Positions 38,069 to 46,222 of a stretch of 64,000 bases of DNA are shown here, in pieces. Below the pieces are notes generated by a model, which searched no databases, was not told the DNA's origin, and saw only the letters and a program-made list of their open reading frames with translations. The stretch's first letter is position 1. Each line of letters opens with the position of its first letter. The stretch covers positions 1-64,000 of the forward strand of contig JAFWQA010000002.1 in the NCBI GenBank assembly GCA_017509255.1, read 5' to 3'. Made by a program: the position numbers and the translations under genes. This DNA comes from Clostridia bacterium (GTDB lineage: Bacteria; Bacillota; Clostridia; Christensenellales; Aristaeellaceae).

Positions 38069-41008
38069 TTATCTGTTCACAAGATAAGGAATGCCGTTTT
38101 CCCGGGCATACCGGGCCGCTTCATTTTCAGAATCGCAGATGAAGGAAAGATTCGGGCAGTTCGCGAACGCGCCCGCGCCGATCTCTGTAATCGTATACGG
38201 CATGAAGATCTCAGCCAGCGCCGGGCAGTCACGGAAGGCACCGGCCCCGATGCCTGTCACCTGATATCCGAAATTTACTGTGGAGAACCCGGTCCCGGCG
38301 AATGCTTCCGCCGGGATCTCTTTCAGCTTGCCGGGCAGAGCAAGCACGCCCTCGGCATACACGGTCACGGGGATTTCAACGGTTCCGTCTTTCAGGGTGC
38401 CGCGGAGGACGGTCGACCCCGCCGCCTTGGGAATGAGCATTGGTCTTTGGTCGCATTCCGCGATCTCCGGATCATCCGTGGTCCATTCTGTGCCTGAAGG
38501 CCATATGTCCCAATCAGAGTAACTGCCGGACAGAACAAATTTGATCTCATCCACAAGGTAGAGCCCGTTATTTATACCAATCCCGGGGAAGATGATTTTC
38601 TTGTGGTGCGGGAACAGAGTCGTCGGGACCTGGGTGGCATAAAACGCGTTGCTCCCAACGGAATTCAGGGAATCCGGAAATTCAAGGTTCTTCAGCGCGT
38701 AGCAGCCATAGAATGCCATATCCTGGATATCCGTCAGCGTTGAGGGAAGGTTTACCTTTCTCAGAAGCTGGTTATTCTGGAACGCCCTTTCGCTGATGAT
38801 CTGGAGCCCCTCCGGGAGGCGCACTTCCTCCAGAAAGGTCTTTGAATCATAATCCATATTTACATAGCAGAAAATATCGTATGGCAGATGGGTCATCCCG
38901 GCTTCCACCGTCACTGTATCGATCATGCTTCCCACATGGACGTATTGCGCCGAGGTGACGGTTTTCGGTATCGTCAGAGAGGTGACCTTTGTGTTTCCGG
39001 CAAGCAGGCACCATCCGAGCTCTTCAACTTTTGAGGGCAGTGTCAGGCTTTCCAGACCCGAACGGTCCACATCGTCCTCCGTAACCACTACTGCAGCTCT
39101 GGGAGCATAGATCGGCCCACCGTTCGCGGCAAAGGCCCTCATCCCGATCGACAGGATGGAATCCGGGAGATAGATCTGCTTCAGCGATCCGCATGCCGCG
39201 AAGGCAGCGTCCCCGATCGACTGCACCGTATCGGCGATCGTTACGCTGCTCAGCTTCCGGGCTCTTGCACAGGCATAATTGTCGATGGCTGTGATCCCAC
39301 GGCTGAAGGTCAGGCTTTCCACGGCGCTTTCCGCCAGCATGCCGTCCGGCCACTGGGAGGGCTCCTGAAGGACAATATTATTCTCGGCGCCCACCCCGTC
39401 CCAGTCCTGCGCGGACCTCATCCATCCGCCCATCTGACGCAGTTTTCCGGGAAGGACAAGGCTCCTGACGCCCTTGTTTCCCGCAAGCACCCTTGAACCG
39501 AGAGCTTCCAGGGAGGACGGCAGCTCCAGCACGGTCAGCCCTGAATCCGAGAAAGCATAGGAGCCGATACAGCGGACGCTGTCCGGGATGTTGATGCTCT
39601 GAAGGTATGAGCAGCCGTCGAATGCGTGGTCCCAGATGCTCAGCAGCCCGGAGGGCAGGCTCACTTCGCCGACGCGCTTCGCATAGCTTGCATGCCAGGG
39701 CGCATCGGTCATGAGGCCTGAGCCGGTGATCTCCAGCAGCCCATCCGCGTACAGCGTGTATTCCAGGTCCGGCCCGCAGGAACCTTTTTTCAGTTCGGTG
39801 TGCGTCCAGTGGGCATACAGGGTCTGGGGACCGTCCTCCATGAATCTGGAATAGGGATAAACCCGGGTGCCGCCCTCGCGGTCGGTGAACCATCCGTCAA
39901 AGGTATATCCGAACAGATAGGGCCTCGGCATATACTCGTACCGGGCGGTCTTATGAACGGACATCCAGGTCGTGTATTCACCGGATCCGTTGATCTCATA
40001 TACCAGCTCGTCATCATCGTCGAGCATGAATACCGTGCCGCCGTTCGCGTTGAAGGTCACCTGATAGGCCGGCTGCAGCAGGGGATCGTCCTCGTCCATC
40101 CGCAGCAGCCTGTCTGTTTCTTTCCGGATGCTTCTGACCTCCTTCAGCCAGTCCCGGATATATCCGCAGTCCGCTTCGGCCGCCAGGGAATCGAGCCCGC
40201 CGATCAGCGTGCTGAAAGCCACGCCGTTCATGTAATCCACGGCCCAGTTGTTTACGGACAGATACCCCAGGATGTCCGACACAAGGAAATCTTTCGCCAT
40301 GTTTCCCAGCGTTTCGTACCAGGGGGTATTGAGCTGGTCCAGATAGAAGCGTTTGCCCATCTTCAGGGCGGCCAGCCCCGCCTTATTTCCCTGGACGGTC
40401 AGGATGAAGCTAACCGCGTCGTTCACATCCGTGAACTCATTATGCGCCATATATGCTTCCTGAAGATCCCAGGTGATGGCGATCTGCATGCTGTGGCTTC
40501 CGCTCCAGGCCTGGGTGTAGATAAACTCCTCCAGGGAAAGATCCGGGAAAACTCCCTTCATCGCTTCGTCGGCCACGGTATCCGCAAAGGTGTTTGCGAT
40601 CCCTTCCACATCCCCCTTCAGCGCCTCGGCGAAAACGCTGACGAATGCTTCGGTATAGCTGATCATCGTGCCGGAATAATCGCTGTACAGCTGTGCCTGC
40701 CTCAATGTGGACTCATAGGAATCCTGATCCCGGTTCAGCAGGTTTCTGTAGGATTCCAGGGAGCCGTCGCTGTCCTTCAGGGAGCTGTAGAGGTCATTGG
40801 CCCGGGCAAGGAGCTGCATTTTGTAAACTTCATCCGGGTCCAGCGCGCCGCTGTCCCCGTCCGCGAAGGCCGCGCCGATCACCGCAGCTGTCAGCAGAGC
40901 GGTAAGCAAAGCGAACAGCATCTTCATCCGTCGGAAAATGCCATGGCGTACAGGAATCGTGCCGCGCGCGCGATCAGAAATTCTGTTTCCGGCTGTGTTC
41001 GCATGCAT
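38069..41008 (-). CDS. Large secreted BspA-like LRR protein with InlB-type repeat
   Basis: The 979-aa protein has a signal peptide after an unusually long basic lead (LLTALLTAAVIGAAFA around residue 45). A helical domain spans about 55-310, an InlB B-repeat-like unit (YQVTFNANGGTV...TFDGWFTDREGGT...LYAHW) about 315-400, and treponema/BspA-type LRRs with I-P-x-S-(V/L)-x-x-I-G-x-x-A-F run to the C-terminus. A Big2-like segment (TEWTTDDPEIAECDQRPMLI) interrupts them near 850. Such proteins bind host or microbial surfaces. No anchor is visible. GGAGG sits before the ATG at 41008; promoter TTGAAT-N17-TATAAT at 41073-41101. Confidence 0.85.
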   Translation of the reverse strand: MHANTAGNRISDRARGTIPVRHGIFRRMKMLFALLTALLTAAVIGAAFADGDSGALDPDEVYKMQLLARANDLYSSLKDSDGSLESYRNLLNRDQDSYESTLRQAQLYSDYSGTMISYTEAFVSVFAEALKGDVEGIANTFADTVADEAMKGVFPDLSLEEFIYTQAWSGSHSMQIAITWDLQEAYMAHNEFTDVNDAVSFILTVQGNKAGLAALKMGKRFYLDQLNTPWYETLGNMAKDFLVSDILGYLSVNNWAVDYMNGVAFSTLIGGLDSLAAEADCGYIRDWLKEVRSIRKETDRLLRMDEDDPLLQPAYQVTFNANGGTVFMLDDDDELVYEINGSGEYTTWMSVHKTARYEYMPRPYLFGYTFDGWFTDREGGTRVYPYSRFMEDGPQTLYAHWTHTELKKGSCGPDLEYTLYADGLLEITGSGLMTDAPWHASYAKRVGEVSLPSGLLSIWDHAFDGCSYLQSINIPDSVRCIGSYAFSDSGLTVLELPSSLEALGSRVLAGNKGVRSLVLPGKLRQMGGWMRSAQDWDGVGAENNIVLQEPSQWPDGMLAESAVESLTFSRGITAIDNYACARARKLSSVTIADTVQSIGDAAFAACGSLKQIYLPDSILSIGMRAFAANGGPIYAPRAAVVVTEDDVDRSGLESLTLPSKVEELGWCLLAGNTKVTSLTIPKTVTSAQYVHVGSMIDTVTVEAGMTHLPYDIFCYVNMDYDSKTFLEEVRLPEGLQIISERAFQNNQLLRKVNLPSTLTDIQDMAFYGCYALKNLEFPDSLNSVGSNAFYATQVPTTLFPHHKKIIFPGIGINNGLYLVDEIKFVLSGSYSDWDIWPSGTEWTTDDPEIAECDQRPMLIPKAAGSTVLRGTLKDGTVEIPVTVYAEGVLALPGKLKEIPAEAFAGTGFSTVNFGYQVTGIGAGAFRDCPALAEIFMPYTITEIGAGAFANCPNLSFICDSENEAARYARENGIPYLVNR

Positions 41009-41072
41009 TCCGGTCTTCCTCCAAACCTTTATGAATCAGTTTTTCAATATTTACGAATAACATATTTGTTCC

Positions 41073-41101
41073 ATTATATAGGAAAGGGAGTGAGGATTCA
41101 A
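41073..41101 (-). promoter_or_regulatory. Promoter of the large BspA-like gene
   Basis: Minus strand TTGAAT, 17-bp spacer, TATAAT. Confidence 0.65.
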
Positions 41102-41211
41102 GGAGCAGGCGGGAACGCCAATCCAAAAAGACAGCCGCAGACCATTGCCAGGAATATCAGATTCGTTTAATATAGAATCCACTATGATCCAATAAAGGGC
41201 AGGAAGGAAAC

Positions 41212-41904
41212 ATGATTCAGAACAAACGTGATCTCGGAGGATTGAGAACAAAGGACGGGAAAACCGTCCGCCTGGGCATGATCGTCCGCTCGGCGCAGCT
41301 GAACGAGGCGGAGGAGGCGGATCTGGAAGGGATCGCTTCCATTATCGACCTGCGGACGCCCGGAGAACGGCAGCAGATGCCGGACAGTACCTGCGGAAGG
41401 GAATACCTGACGCTGCCGGTCTTTGAACAGATGAACGAGGGCATCAGCCATGAGGAGGAGACGAAGCAGATGCCCCTGCCGGATATGGCGGTGCTCTACG
41501 GCATCATGATGAAGGTATACGCCGATTCCTTCCGGAGGATCGTGCTGGCCATTCTGGAGCACGATTATACGAAGGGGGCCGTGCTGTGGCACTGCACGGA
41601 AGGCAAGGACCGCTGCGGGATGACGACAGCCCTGATCCTGGAGGCGCTGGGCGTGGACCGGGAGACCATTCTGGAGGATTATCTGAAAACGAACCTGATC
41701 AACAAGCCCAAGGCGGCCGCCCTCCGGGAAAGAGTGCTGGCTTCCCAGGGGAAGGAAATGGCGGACGCGGTCTATCAGGCGTATATCGCGGATGAAAAGT
41801 ATCTGCGCTCGGCCTGGAAGGAAATGGGCAGCGACTACATCACCGGACGGCTGAACATTCCGGAGGAGAAGCTGGAGGCCTTCCGCAAAACCGTGCTGGA
41901 ATGA
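41212..41904 (+). CDS. Tyrosine/dual-specificity protein phosphatase (PtpB-like)
   Basis: The P-loop HCTEGKDRCG (C-x5-R) lies after the long helix of a 230-aa protein, and RDLGG near the N-terminus is the opening of the Y_phosphatase3 family, which includes mycobacterial PtpB and Listeria LipA. It may act on phosphotyrosine or phosphoinositides. DLRTPGER forms the strand before the general-acid region. No signal peptide. AAGGAAAC precedes the ATG. It leads the short YccF gene by 40 bases. Confidence 0.85.
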   Translation: MIQNKRDLGGLRTKDGKTVRLGMIVRSAQLNEAEEADLEGIASIIDLRTPGERQQMPDSTCGREYLTLPVFEQMNEGISHEEETKQMPLPDMAVLYGIMMKVYADSFRRIVLAILEHDYTKGAVLWHCTEGKDRCGMTTALILEALGVDRETILEDYLKTNLINKPKAAALRERVLASQGKEMADAVYQAYIADEKYLRSAWKEMGSDYITGRLNIPEEKLEAFRKTVLE

Positions 41905-41943
41905 GCCGGATGAAGCTGTGAAAGAGAAAAGGTGAAAAGGAAT

Positions 41944-42309
41944 ATGAAAACACTCGGGAATTTGCTTTGGTTTATCTTCGGGGGCTTTATCAGCGGCCTG
42001 CTGTGGCTGGTCGCGGGACTGCTCTGCTGCCTGACGGTGGTCGGCATTCCGCTGGGCAGGCAGTGCTTCAAGTTTGCGGGCCTGTCCTTCTGGCCCTTTG
42101 GGAAGGAGATCCTTCCCGGCGGGGGAGCCGTTTCCACGCTGGCAAACCTGATCTGGATCGTCTGCTGCGGCTTCTGGATGGCAGTCACGAATCTGGCCTT
42201 CGGCTTTATCTGGTGCTGCACGTTGATCGGTATTCCCTTCGGGAAGCAGTTCTTTAAGATCGCAAAGCTGGCGCTGACACCCTTTGGCGCCAGAATCATC
42301 CGCAGATAA
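41944..42309 (+). CDS. YccF-family small membrane protein
   Basis: Two copies of the YccF motif are visible: LTVVGIPLGRQCFKFAGLSFWPFGKEI and LIGIPFGKQFFKIAKLALTPFGA, each following a hydrophobic segment (LLWFIFGGFISGLLWLVAGLL; LANLIWIVCCGFWMAV). Function is unknown. ATG at 41944 fits the family start; a GTG at 41932 lies in frame. Ends at a bidirectional terminator. Confidence 0.82.
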   Translation: MKTLGNLLWFIFGGFISGLLWLVAGLLCCLTVVGIPLGRQCFKFAGLSFWPFGKEILPGGGAVSTLANLIWIVCCGFWMAVTNLAFGFIWCCTLIGIPFGKQFFKIAKLALTPFGARIIRR

Positions 42310-42320
42310 CACCGGAACAA

Positions 42321-42355
42321 AAACGCGCTCTGCCACAGGACAGAGCGCGTTTTGC
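42321..42355. terminator. Bidirectional terminator between YccF and PadR genes
   Basis: AAACGCGCTCTG / CAGAGCGCGTTT, 8-base loop. Confidence 0.85.
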
Positions 42356-42358
42356 ATG

Positions 42359-42925
42359 TCAGCGGGAGCTTTTTTCACCGGCAGCTTTTTTCAGCAGGGC
42401 GGCGGCCTCCCTGCACCATTTCAGATAGGCCTCGTAGGAACGGATGCCGAAGGTCACCGTCAGGTAGTAGTACAGGTGATCCTTCTGATCCAGTACTTTT
42501 TCCAGATTGTCCCGGCAGAGCCGGAGCAGCTTCAGGTTCTCCTCCGTTTCCTTTTCAAAGGCGCGGACCGTTTTCAGGGTGACCTCCGGCTCCGCGATCC
42601 CGCCGAAAAAAATCTTCAGCAGGGATTCATATTTCAGGTCGTTGGCGGCTTTGGACTGCTCCAGCCACGCCAGCAGGCTCTGCCGCCCGGCTTCCGTAAT
42701 GGAATAGACGGTCTTCTCCCGGGCGCCTTCCGTGCCTTCCTCCGCTGCCCGGACCACAAGGCCTTCCTGCTCCAGCGAGAGCAGCGCCGGATAGATGCTG
42801 CCGAAGCTCCCCTTCCAGAAAAAGCTGATGGCCCCGTCGATCATCTTTTTGATGTCGTAGCCGGTCAGGTTTTCATGTGCCAGCAGCCCCAGGATCACAT
42901 GATCGATCTTACGGTCTTTCCCCAT
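42359..42925 (-). CDS. PadR-family transcriptional regulator
   Basis: Winged-helix N-terminus (DHVILGLLAHENLTGYDIKKMI, then FGSIYPALLSLEQEGLV and YSITEAGRQSLLAWL) and a Vir-type helical dimerisation C-terminus identify PadR. ATG at 42925 follows GGAGGAG; the gene overlaps the flavodoxin stop, so the two are translated together. It probably binds the GATATATC inverted repeat upstream of the flavodoxin gene. Confidence 0.88.
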   Translation of the reverse strand: MGKDRKIDHVILGLLAHENLTGYDIKKMIDGAISFFWKGSFGSIYPALLSLEQEGLVVRAAEEGTEGAREKTVYSITEAGRQSLLAWLEQSKAANDLKYESLLKIFFGGIAEPEVTLKTVRAFEKETEENLKLLRLCRDNLEKVLDQKDHLYYYLTVTFGIRSYEAYLKWCREAAALLKKAAGEKSSR

Positions 42926-43397
42926 TTCGGATCTCCTCCGCAAACGCGCTGATCTTCTCTTCGTTCTCTTCCGCTTTGCCGTATTTCCGGTCCGCCAGCG
43001 CGGCGGTGTGCTTCAGGTTCGGCAGCTTTTTCCGGAGAGCATCCAGACATTTGTCATTGTCGCCCCCGCCGCTCAGGGTAAAGACCGCCGTGACCTTTTC
43101 CGCGATTCCCTTCGCCGCCAGCACCGTATTCATCGGGGCGGCGCACAGGCCTGCCCAGATGGGCGTGCCGAGGATCAGCTCGTCGTATTCTTCCGGCCGG
43201 ACGGCGAGGCCCGTGATCCGGGGCTTTATTCCGAACGCCGCCTGAAAGCCGCCTTTCAGGATCTGACTCTTAAAGGAGTCCGGCATGGGCCTGGCTGTTT
43301 CCACCCGGATCAGCTCCGCCTGCAACAGGGCCGCGAGCTTTTCCGCCGCCTCCTTTGTATTGCCGGACAGGGAATAATAAACGATCGCTCTTTTCAT
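42909..43397 (-). CDS. Flavodoxin-family protein
   Basis: The FMN phosphate loop is YYSLSGNTKEAAEKLA at the N-terminus and the second loop LGTPIWAGLCAAP is intact, in 162 aa. Flavodoxins carry electrons in place of ferredoxin; the iron-deficiency link is only general knowledge. ATG at 43397 has GGAGG eight bases upstream. It overlaps the padR start by 17 bases. Just upstream is a ferredoxin-like fragment in the same direction and a palindrome. Confidence 0.82.
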   Translation of the reverse strand: MKRAIVYYSLSGNTKEAAEKLAALLQAELIRVETARPMPDSFKSQILKGGFQAAFGIKPRITGLAVRPEEYDELILGTPIWAGLCAAPMNTVLAAKGIAEKVTAVFTLSGGGDNDKCLDALRKKLPNLKHTAALADRKYGKAEENEEKISAFAEEIRNGERP

Positions 43398-43413
43398 GCC
43401 TGTTTCCTCCATT

Positions 43414-43497
43414 TCATCTGATATTTAACACTCTTTTCGGACATTCATCCTCGCAGGCGCCGCACCGGATGCATTCCGTGCAGCTTGTTCTTTTTGT
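43414..43497 (-). pseudogene. Remnant of a 4Fe-4S ferredoxin (C-terminal end)
   Basis: The minus strand reads SCTECIRCGACEDECPKRV then LNIR and a stop. C-x2-C-x2-C-x3-C-P is an intact cluster motif. The open frame is only 27 codons, begins after a stop and has no start codon, so the N-terminal part is lost. It lies 16 bases before the flavodoxin start, suggesting an ancestral ferredoxin-flavodoxin pair cut down by deletion. Confidence 0.55.
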
Positions 43498-43500
43498 TTA

Positions 43501-43521
43501 GATATATCAAATTGATATATC
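43501..43521. promoter_or_regulatory. Probable PadR operator
   Basis: GATATATCAA-A-TTGATATATC is a perfect 10-1-10 inverted repeat. A third half-site (TTGATATA) lies at 43525-43532. Located upstream of the flavodoxin-padR pair. Confidence 0.6.
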
Positions 43522-43712
43522 GCTTTGATATAATAATCACCTTCCTCACTTCTGTCAAGCGGAAAAAGCTGTCAGCGAGACAGCCCCGGTGACAAAGGGA
43601 CTGAATGAAGGACGCCCCCCTCTGTGTCCGGTTTAAGCATATCATTTCGTTTTGACAGAGCGCGGGAGGTGCGATAAAATTCTGAAAAGAGAAGATCCGG
43701 GAGGGGAAAGAG

Positions 43713-44168
43713 ATGCCGCAGGGAAGATATGACAAGCTGGTTGAAGAGCTGCTGGAAAAGCCGTGCCGGGTCGTCGATATTCTGCCGGAGAGGGTGCCGG
43801 CGGAAGCCGGTGAACGGTATTTCACAGTGGAGAAGTATTTCCGCAGGGCGGAGAGGCTCGGGGAGCTGTACCGGAAATTCGCGGAGATCCTGCTGAAGCT
43901 GAATGGCTACGATGACATGTCGGTATCCTTTGACGGCGGGGAGACCTGGGAGACGAATCCGGATCCGGAGGACTTTGCGGAGCGGGTGACCGGCCTTTCC
44001 GGCGGAGCGTATCTCCGGGTGCTGTTTGAGGCCCGGGGCGTAATGATCGACCTGGATGCCGGGGATTTCTATATGGCCGTGTTCGGCGCGGAGAAAGCGC
44101 TGACGGACAGACTGCGGAAGCTTTCCGCGGCGGAGGGGCTTTTCTTCCGGAGCCCGGAGGGCGAATGA
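43713..44168 (+). CDS. Conserved protein of unknown function (151 aa)
   Basis: A cytoplasmic alpha-beta protein with MSVSFDGGETWETNPDPEDF as a distinctive segment. It has no signal or membrane segment and I do not recognise the family. GGAGGGG precedes the ATG, and TTGACA-N17-TAAAAT (43652-43680) is a good promoter. Its stop overlaps the ogt start by four bases, so it is the first gene of an operon with ogt and the inositol-phosphatase-family gene. Confidence 0.65.
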   Translation: MPQGRYDKLVEELLEKPCRVVDILPERVPAEAGERYFTVEKYFRRAERLGELYRKFAEILLKLNGYDDMSVSFDGGETWETNPDPEDFAERVTGLSGGAYLRVLFEARGVMIDLDAGDFYMAVFGAEKALTDRLRKLSAAEGLFFRSPEGE

Positions 44169-44674
44169 AACAGTATATACAGTATTATCCGGATACCCCC
44201 GTCGGAGATCTGGCGCTGACGGCGGATGAGGTGGGCCTGACAGGCCTGTGGCTGGGTCGGAAAGACTTTGCCGCAGAGGAGTTCGAGGAAAAGGACCTGC
44301 GCGTTTTCCGGCAGGCGAGGGAATGGCTGGATGCCTACTTTGCCGGCAGGGAACCGGAGACGGAGGTGCCGCTGCACATGACCGGGTCGGATTTCCGGAA
44401 AAGGGTCTGGGAAAAGATCCGTGAGATCCCTTACGGAAGGACCGTGACCTATGGGGAAATCGCGAAAAGCCTGGAGGCGGAAAACGGGGGAAAGCGCGTG
44501 TCCGCCCAGGCGGTGGGCGGCGCGGTCGGGCGCAATCCGGTTCCCGTTATCGTGCCCTGCCACCGGGTGATGGGCGCGGGCGGCAACCTGACCGGCTACG
44601 GCGGAGGGATCGGAAGGAAGATCGCTCTGCTGAAGCTGGAGGGCGCCTGGCAGGAAGGCTTTTATATTCCCTGA
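44165..44674 (+). CDS. ogt: O6-methylguanine-DNA methyltransferase
   Basis: The acceptor-cysteine motif is VPVIVPCHRVMGAGG, and GRTVTYGEIA with SAQAVGGAVGRNP forms the helix-turn-helix that enters DNA. It transfers alkyl groups from O6-alkylguanine to its own Cys. The 169-aa length and N-terminal ribonuclease-like domain are normal. ATGA overlap with the upstream gene; 14 bases to the next gene. Confidence 0.93.
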   Translation: MKQYIQYYPDTPVGDLALTADEVGLTGLWLGRKDFAAEEFEEKDLRVFRQAREWLDAYFAGREPETEVPLHMTGSDFRKRVWEKIREIPYGRTVTYGEIAKSLEAENGGKRVSAQAVGGAVGRNPVPVIVPCHRVMGAGGNLTGYGGGIGRKIALLKLEGAWQEGFYIP

Positions 44675-44688
44675 AAGGAGATCTGTCC

Positions 44689-45456
44689 ATGCTGAAAAAG
44701 ATCGGGGAACTGGCCCGGGAGGCCGGCAGGATGATGCTGGAGTTCCGGGACGCGGCCAGCCATAAAAAGGAAGGGCATTTCAATTATGTGACGGATACCG
44801 ACGTGGCGGTGCAGGAGTTCCTGCAGAAGGAGCTGACGCGCCTGCTGCCCGGGAGCCGGTTTTTCGCCGAGGAAAAGGAAAACGAGCCACTGACGGACGC
44901 ACCTACCTTTGTGGTGGATCCCATCGACGGTACGCTGAACTTCATGCGCCACCGGAATGCTTCCGCGGTGTCCATCGCACTGCTGGAGGGGAAGAAGCCG
45001 GTGACGGGCGTGATCTGCGACCCCTATGCGCAGGAGACGTATACGGCGGAAGCGGGCAGGGGCGCATTCCGGAACGGGGAGAGGATCTTCGTTTCCTCCG
45101 TGCCCTTCGATCAGGCAATGGTGGCCTTCGGCACCTCGCCGTACAATCAGGAGCTGGCGCAGCGCACGATGAAGGCTGCCACCCGGTTCCTGCTGGAGGC
45201 CGGCGACCTGCGCCGCTCCGGCTCCGCCGCGCTGGATCTGTGCCAGATCGCCTGCGGACGGGCGGATGTTTTCTTTGAGCTGCGGCTGCAGCCCTGGGAC
45301 GTGGCGGCCGGTTCGCTGCTGGTAAAGGAAGCTGGCGGGCTTTTCTTCTCCCTCGGGCATGACGATCCGTATTACGATTCCGCCTGCGGTGTGCTGGCCT
45401 GTAATGGACCCTGCGCTGAAAAGTCGCTGGAGATCATCCGCGATTTTCTTGCGTGA
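44689..45456 (+). CDS. Inositol monophosphatase-family protein
   Basis: Metal-binding motifs are EEKENE (about 64-69), DPIDGTLNF and QPWDVAAGSLLVKEAGG, the three signatures of Mg-dependent, Li-sensitive phosphatases. Substrates in the family include inositol-1-phosphate, 3'-phosphoadenosine-5'-phosphate and fructose-1,6-bisphosphate; they cannot be distinguished here. GAAAGGAG before the ATG. Last gene of the operon with ogt. Confidence 0.88.
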   Translation: MLKKIGELAREAGRMMLEFRDAASHKKEGHFNYVTDTDVAVQEFLQKELTRLLPGSRFFAEEKENEPLTDAPTFVVDPIDGTLNFMRHRNASAVSIALLEGKKPVTGVICDPYAQETYTAEAGRGAFRNGERIFVSSVPFDQAMVAFGTSPYNQELAQRTMKAATRFLLEAGDLRRSGSAALDLCQIACGRADVFFELRLQPWDVAAGSLLVKEAGGLFFSLGHDDPYYDSACGVLACNGPCAEKSLEIIRDFLA

Positions 45457-45508
45457 GCCCGGCCTGTTCCTCCGCTTCATACAGCGCGGAATATCCGGCG
45501 CGATAAAA

Positions 45509-45545
45509 CAAGGCAGGACTTTATGTCCTGCCTTGCCGGTTTTTG
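45509..45545. terminator. Bidirectional terminator after the inositol phosphatase-family gene
   Basis: CAAGGCAGGAC / GTCCTGCCTTG, 5-base loop, then CCGGTTTTT. Confidence 0.8.
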
Positions 45546-45554
45546 GGGGACCGG

Positions 45555-46046
45555 TCAGATAAGATGCCTGTAAAGCTGAAACCGGACCGCATCGGAATGG
45601 ATAAATTCACCGCTGTCCATCATCCGGAAGAGCTCCTCCTCCGTGACCCATTTCGCCTCCGTGACCTCCTCCGGCTGCAGCCTGAGATCGGAGATCCGGG
45701 CGTCCTTCCGGATCAGGAAAACGTCCAGAAAATAGTTTTTATTCGCATAGGTGGCCAGCAGGCGGGGTTCCTTCTCCGTCACGCGGAGGCCGAGCTCTTC
45801 CCCGACCTCCCGGATCACGGCCTGCAGCGTGGTTTCCCCGGCGAGCACTCCGCCCCCGCCGAATTCCCACAGGCCGCCCCGCTTCTTGGCCGGGTGGCGG
45901 CGGGAGATCAGGAACTGTCCGGCGGAATTCATGACCCAGAAATCGCAGCAGACATAGTATTCCCCCTCCTGAAAGGGGTCGCCGCGGCGGATCGTCCGCC
46001 CGGTGAGGTTCCTGTCCCGATCGTAGATATCCCAGTATTCAGCCAT
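45555..46046 (-). CDS. Nudix hydrolase
   Basis: The Nudix box is intact: GGGVLAGETTLQAVIREVGEELGL split as G-x5-E-x7-R-E-x2-E-E-x-G. The start EYWDIYDRDRNLTGRTI resembles isopentenyl-diphosphate isomerase-like Nudix proteins (YfcD type), and CCDFWVMNSAGQFLISRR follows the same family. Probably hydrolyses a nucleoside diphosphate derivative; substrate not assigned. GGGAGG before the ATG. Confidence 0.85.
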   Translation of the reverse strand: MAEYWDIYDRDRNLTGRTIRRGDPFQEGEYYVCCDFWVMNSAGQFLISRRHPAKKRGGLWEFGGGGVLAGETTLQAVIREVGEELGLRVTEKEPRLLATYANKNYFLDVFLIRKDARISDLRLQPEEVTEAKWVTEEELFRMMDSGEFIHSDAVRFQLYRHLI

Positions 46047-46222
46047 ATTTATTCCTCCCTGTCCGCCGGCTGCGGACCTGACTGTATTATGACATCCGGC
46101 GGCGCGGTGTGCAAGGGGAACGGGAAATAACCGGGACCGCGGCCGGAATCACGGGAAAAGTTGTCAGAAAGGGAAAGCTGAAATATAATAACGGACAGAA
46201 GAAAACGGAGGGGGACGGGAGC

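Noticed and set aside
43445-43825. 126-codon minus-strand frame upstream of the flavodoxin
   Set aside because: It runs antisense through the start of the 151-aa gene and in a different frame from the ferredoxin motif; no supporting start.
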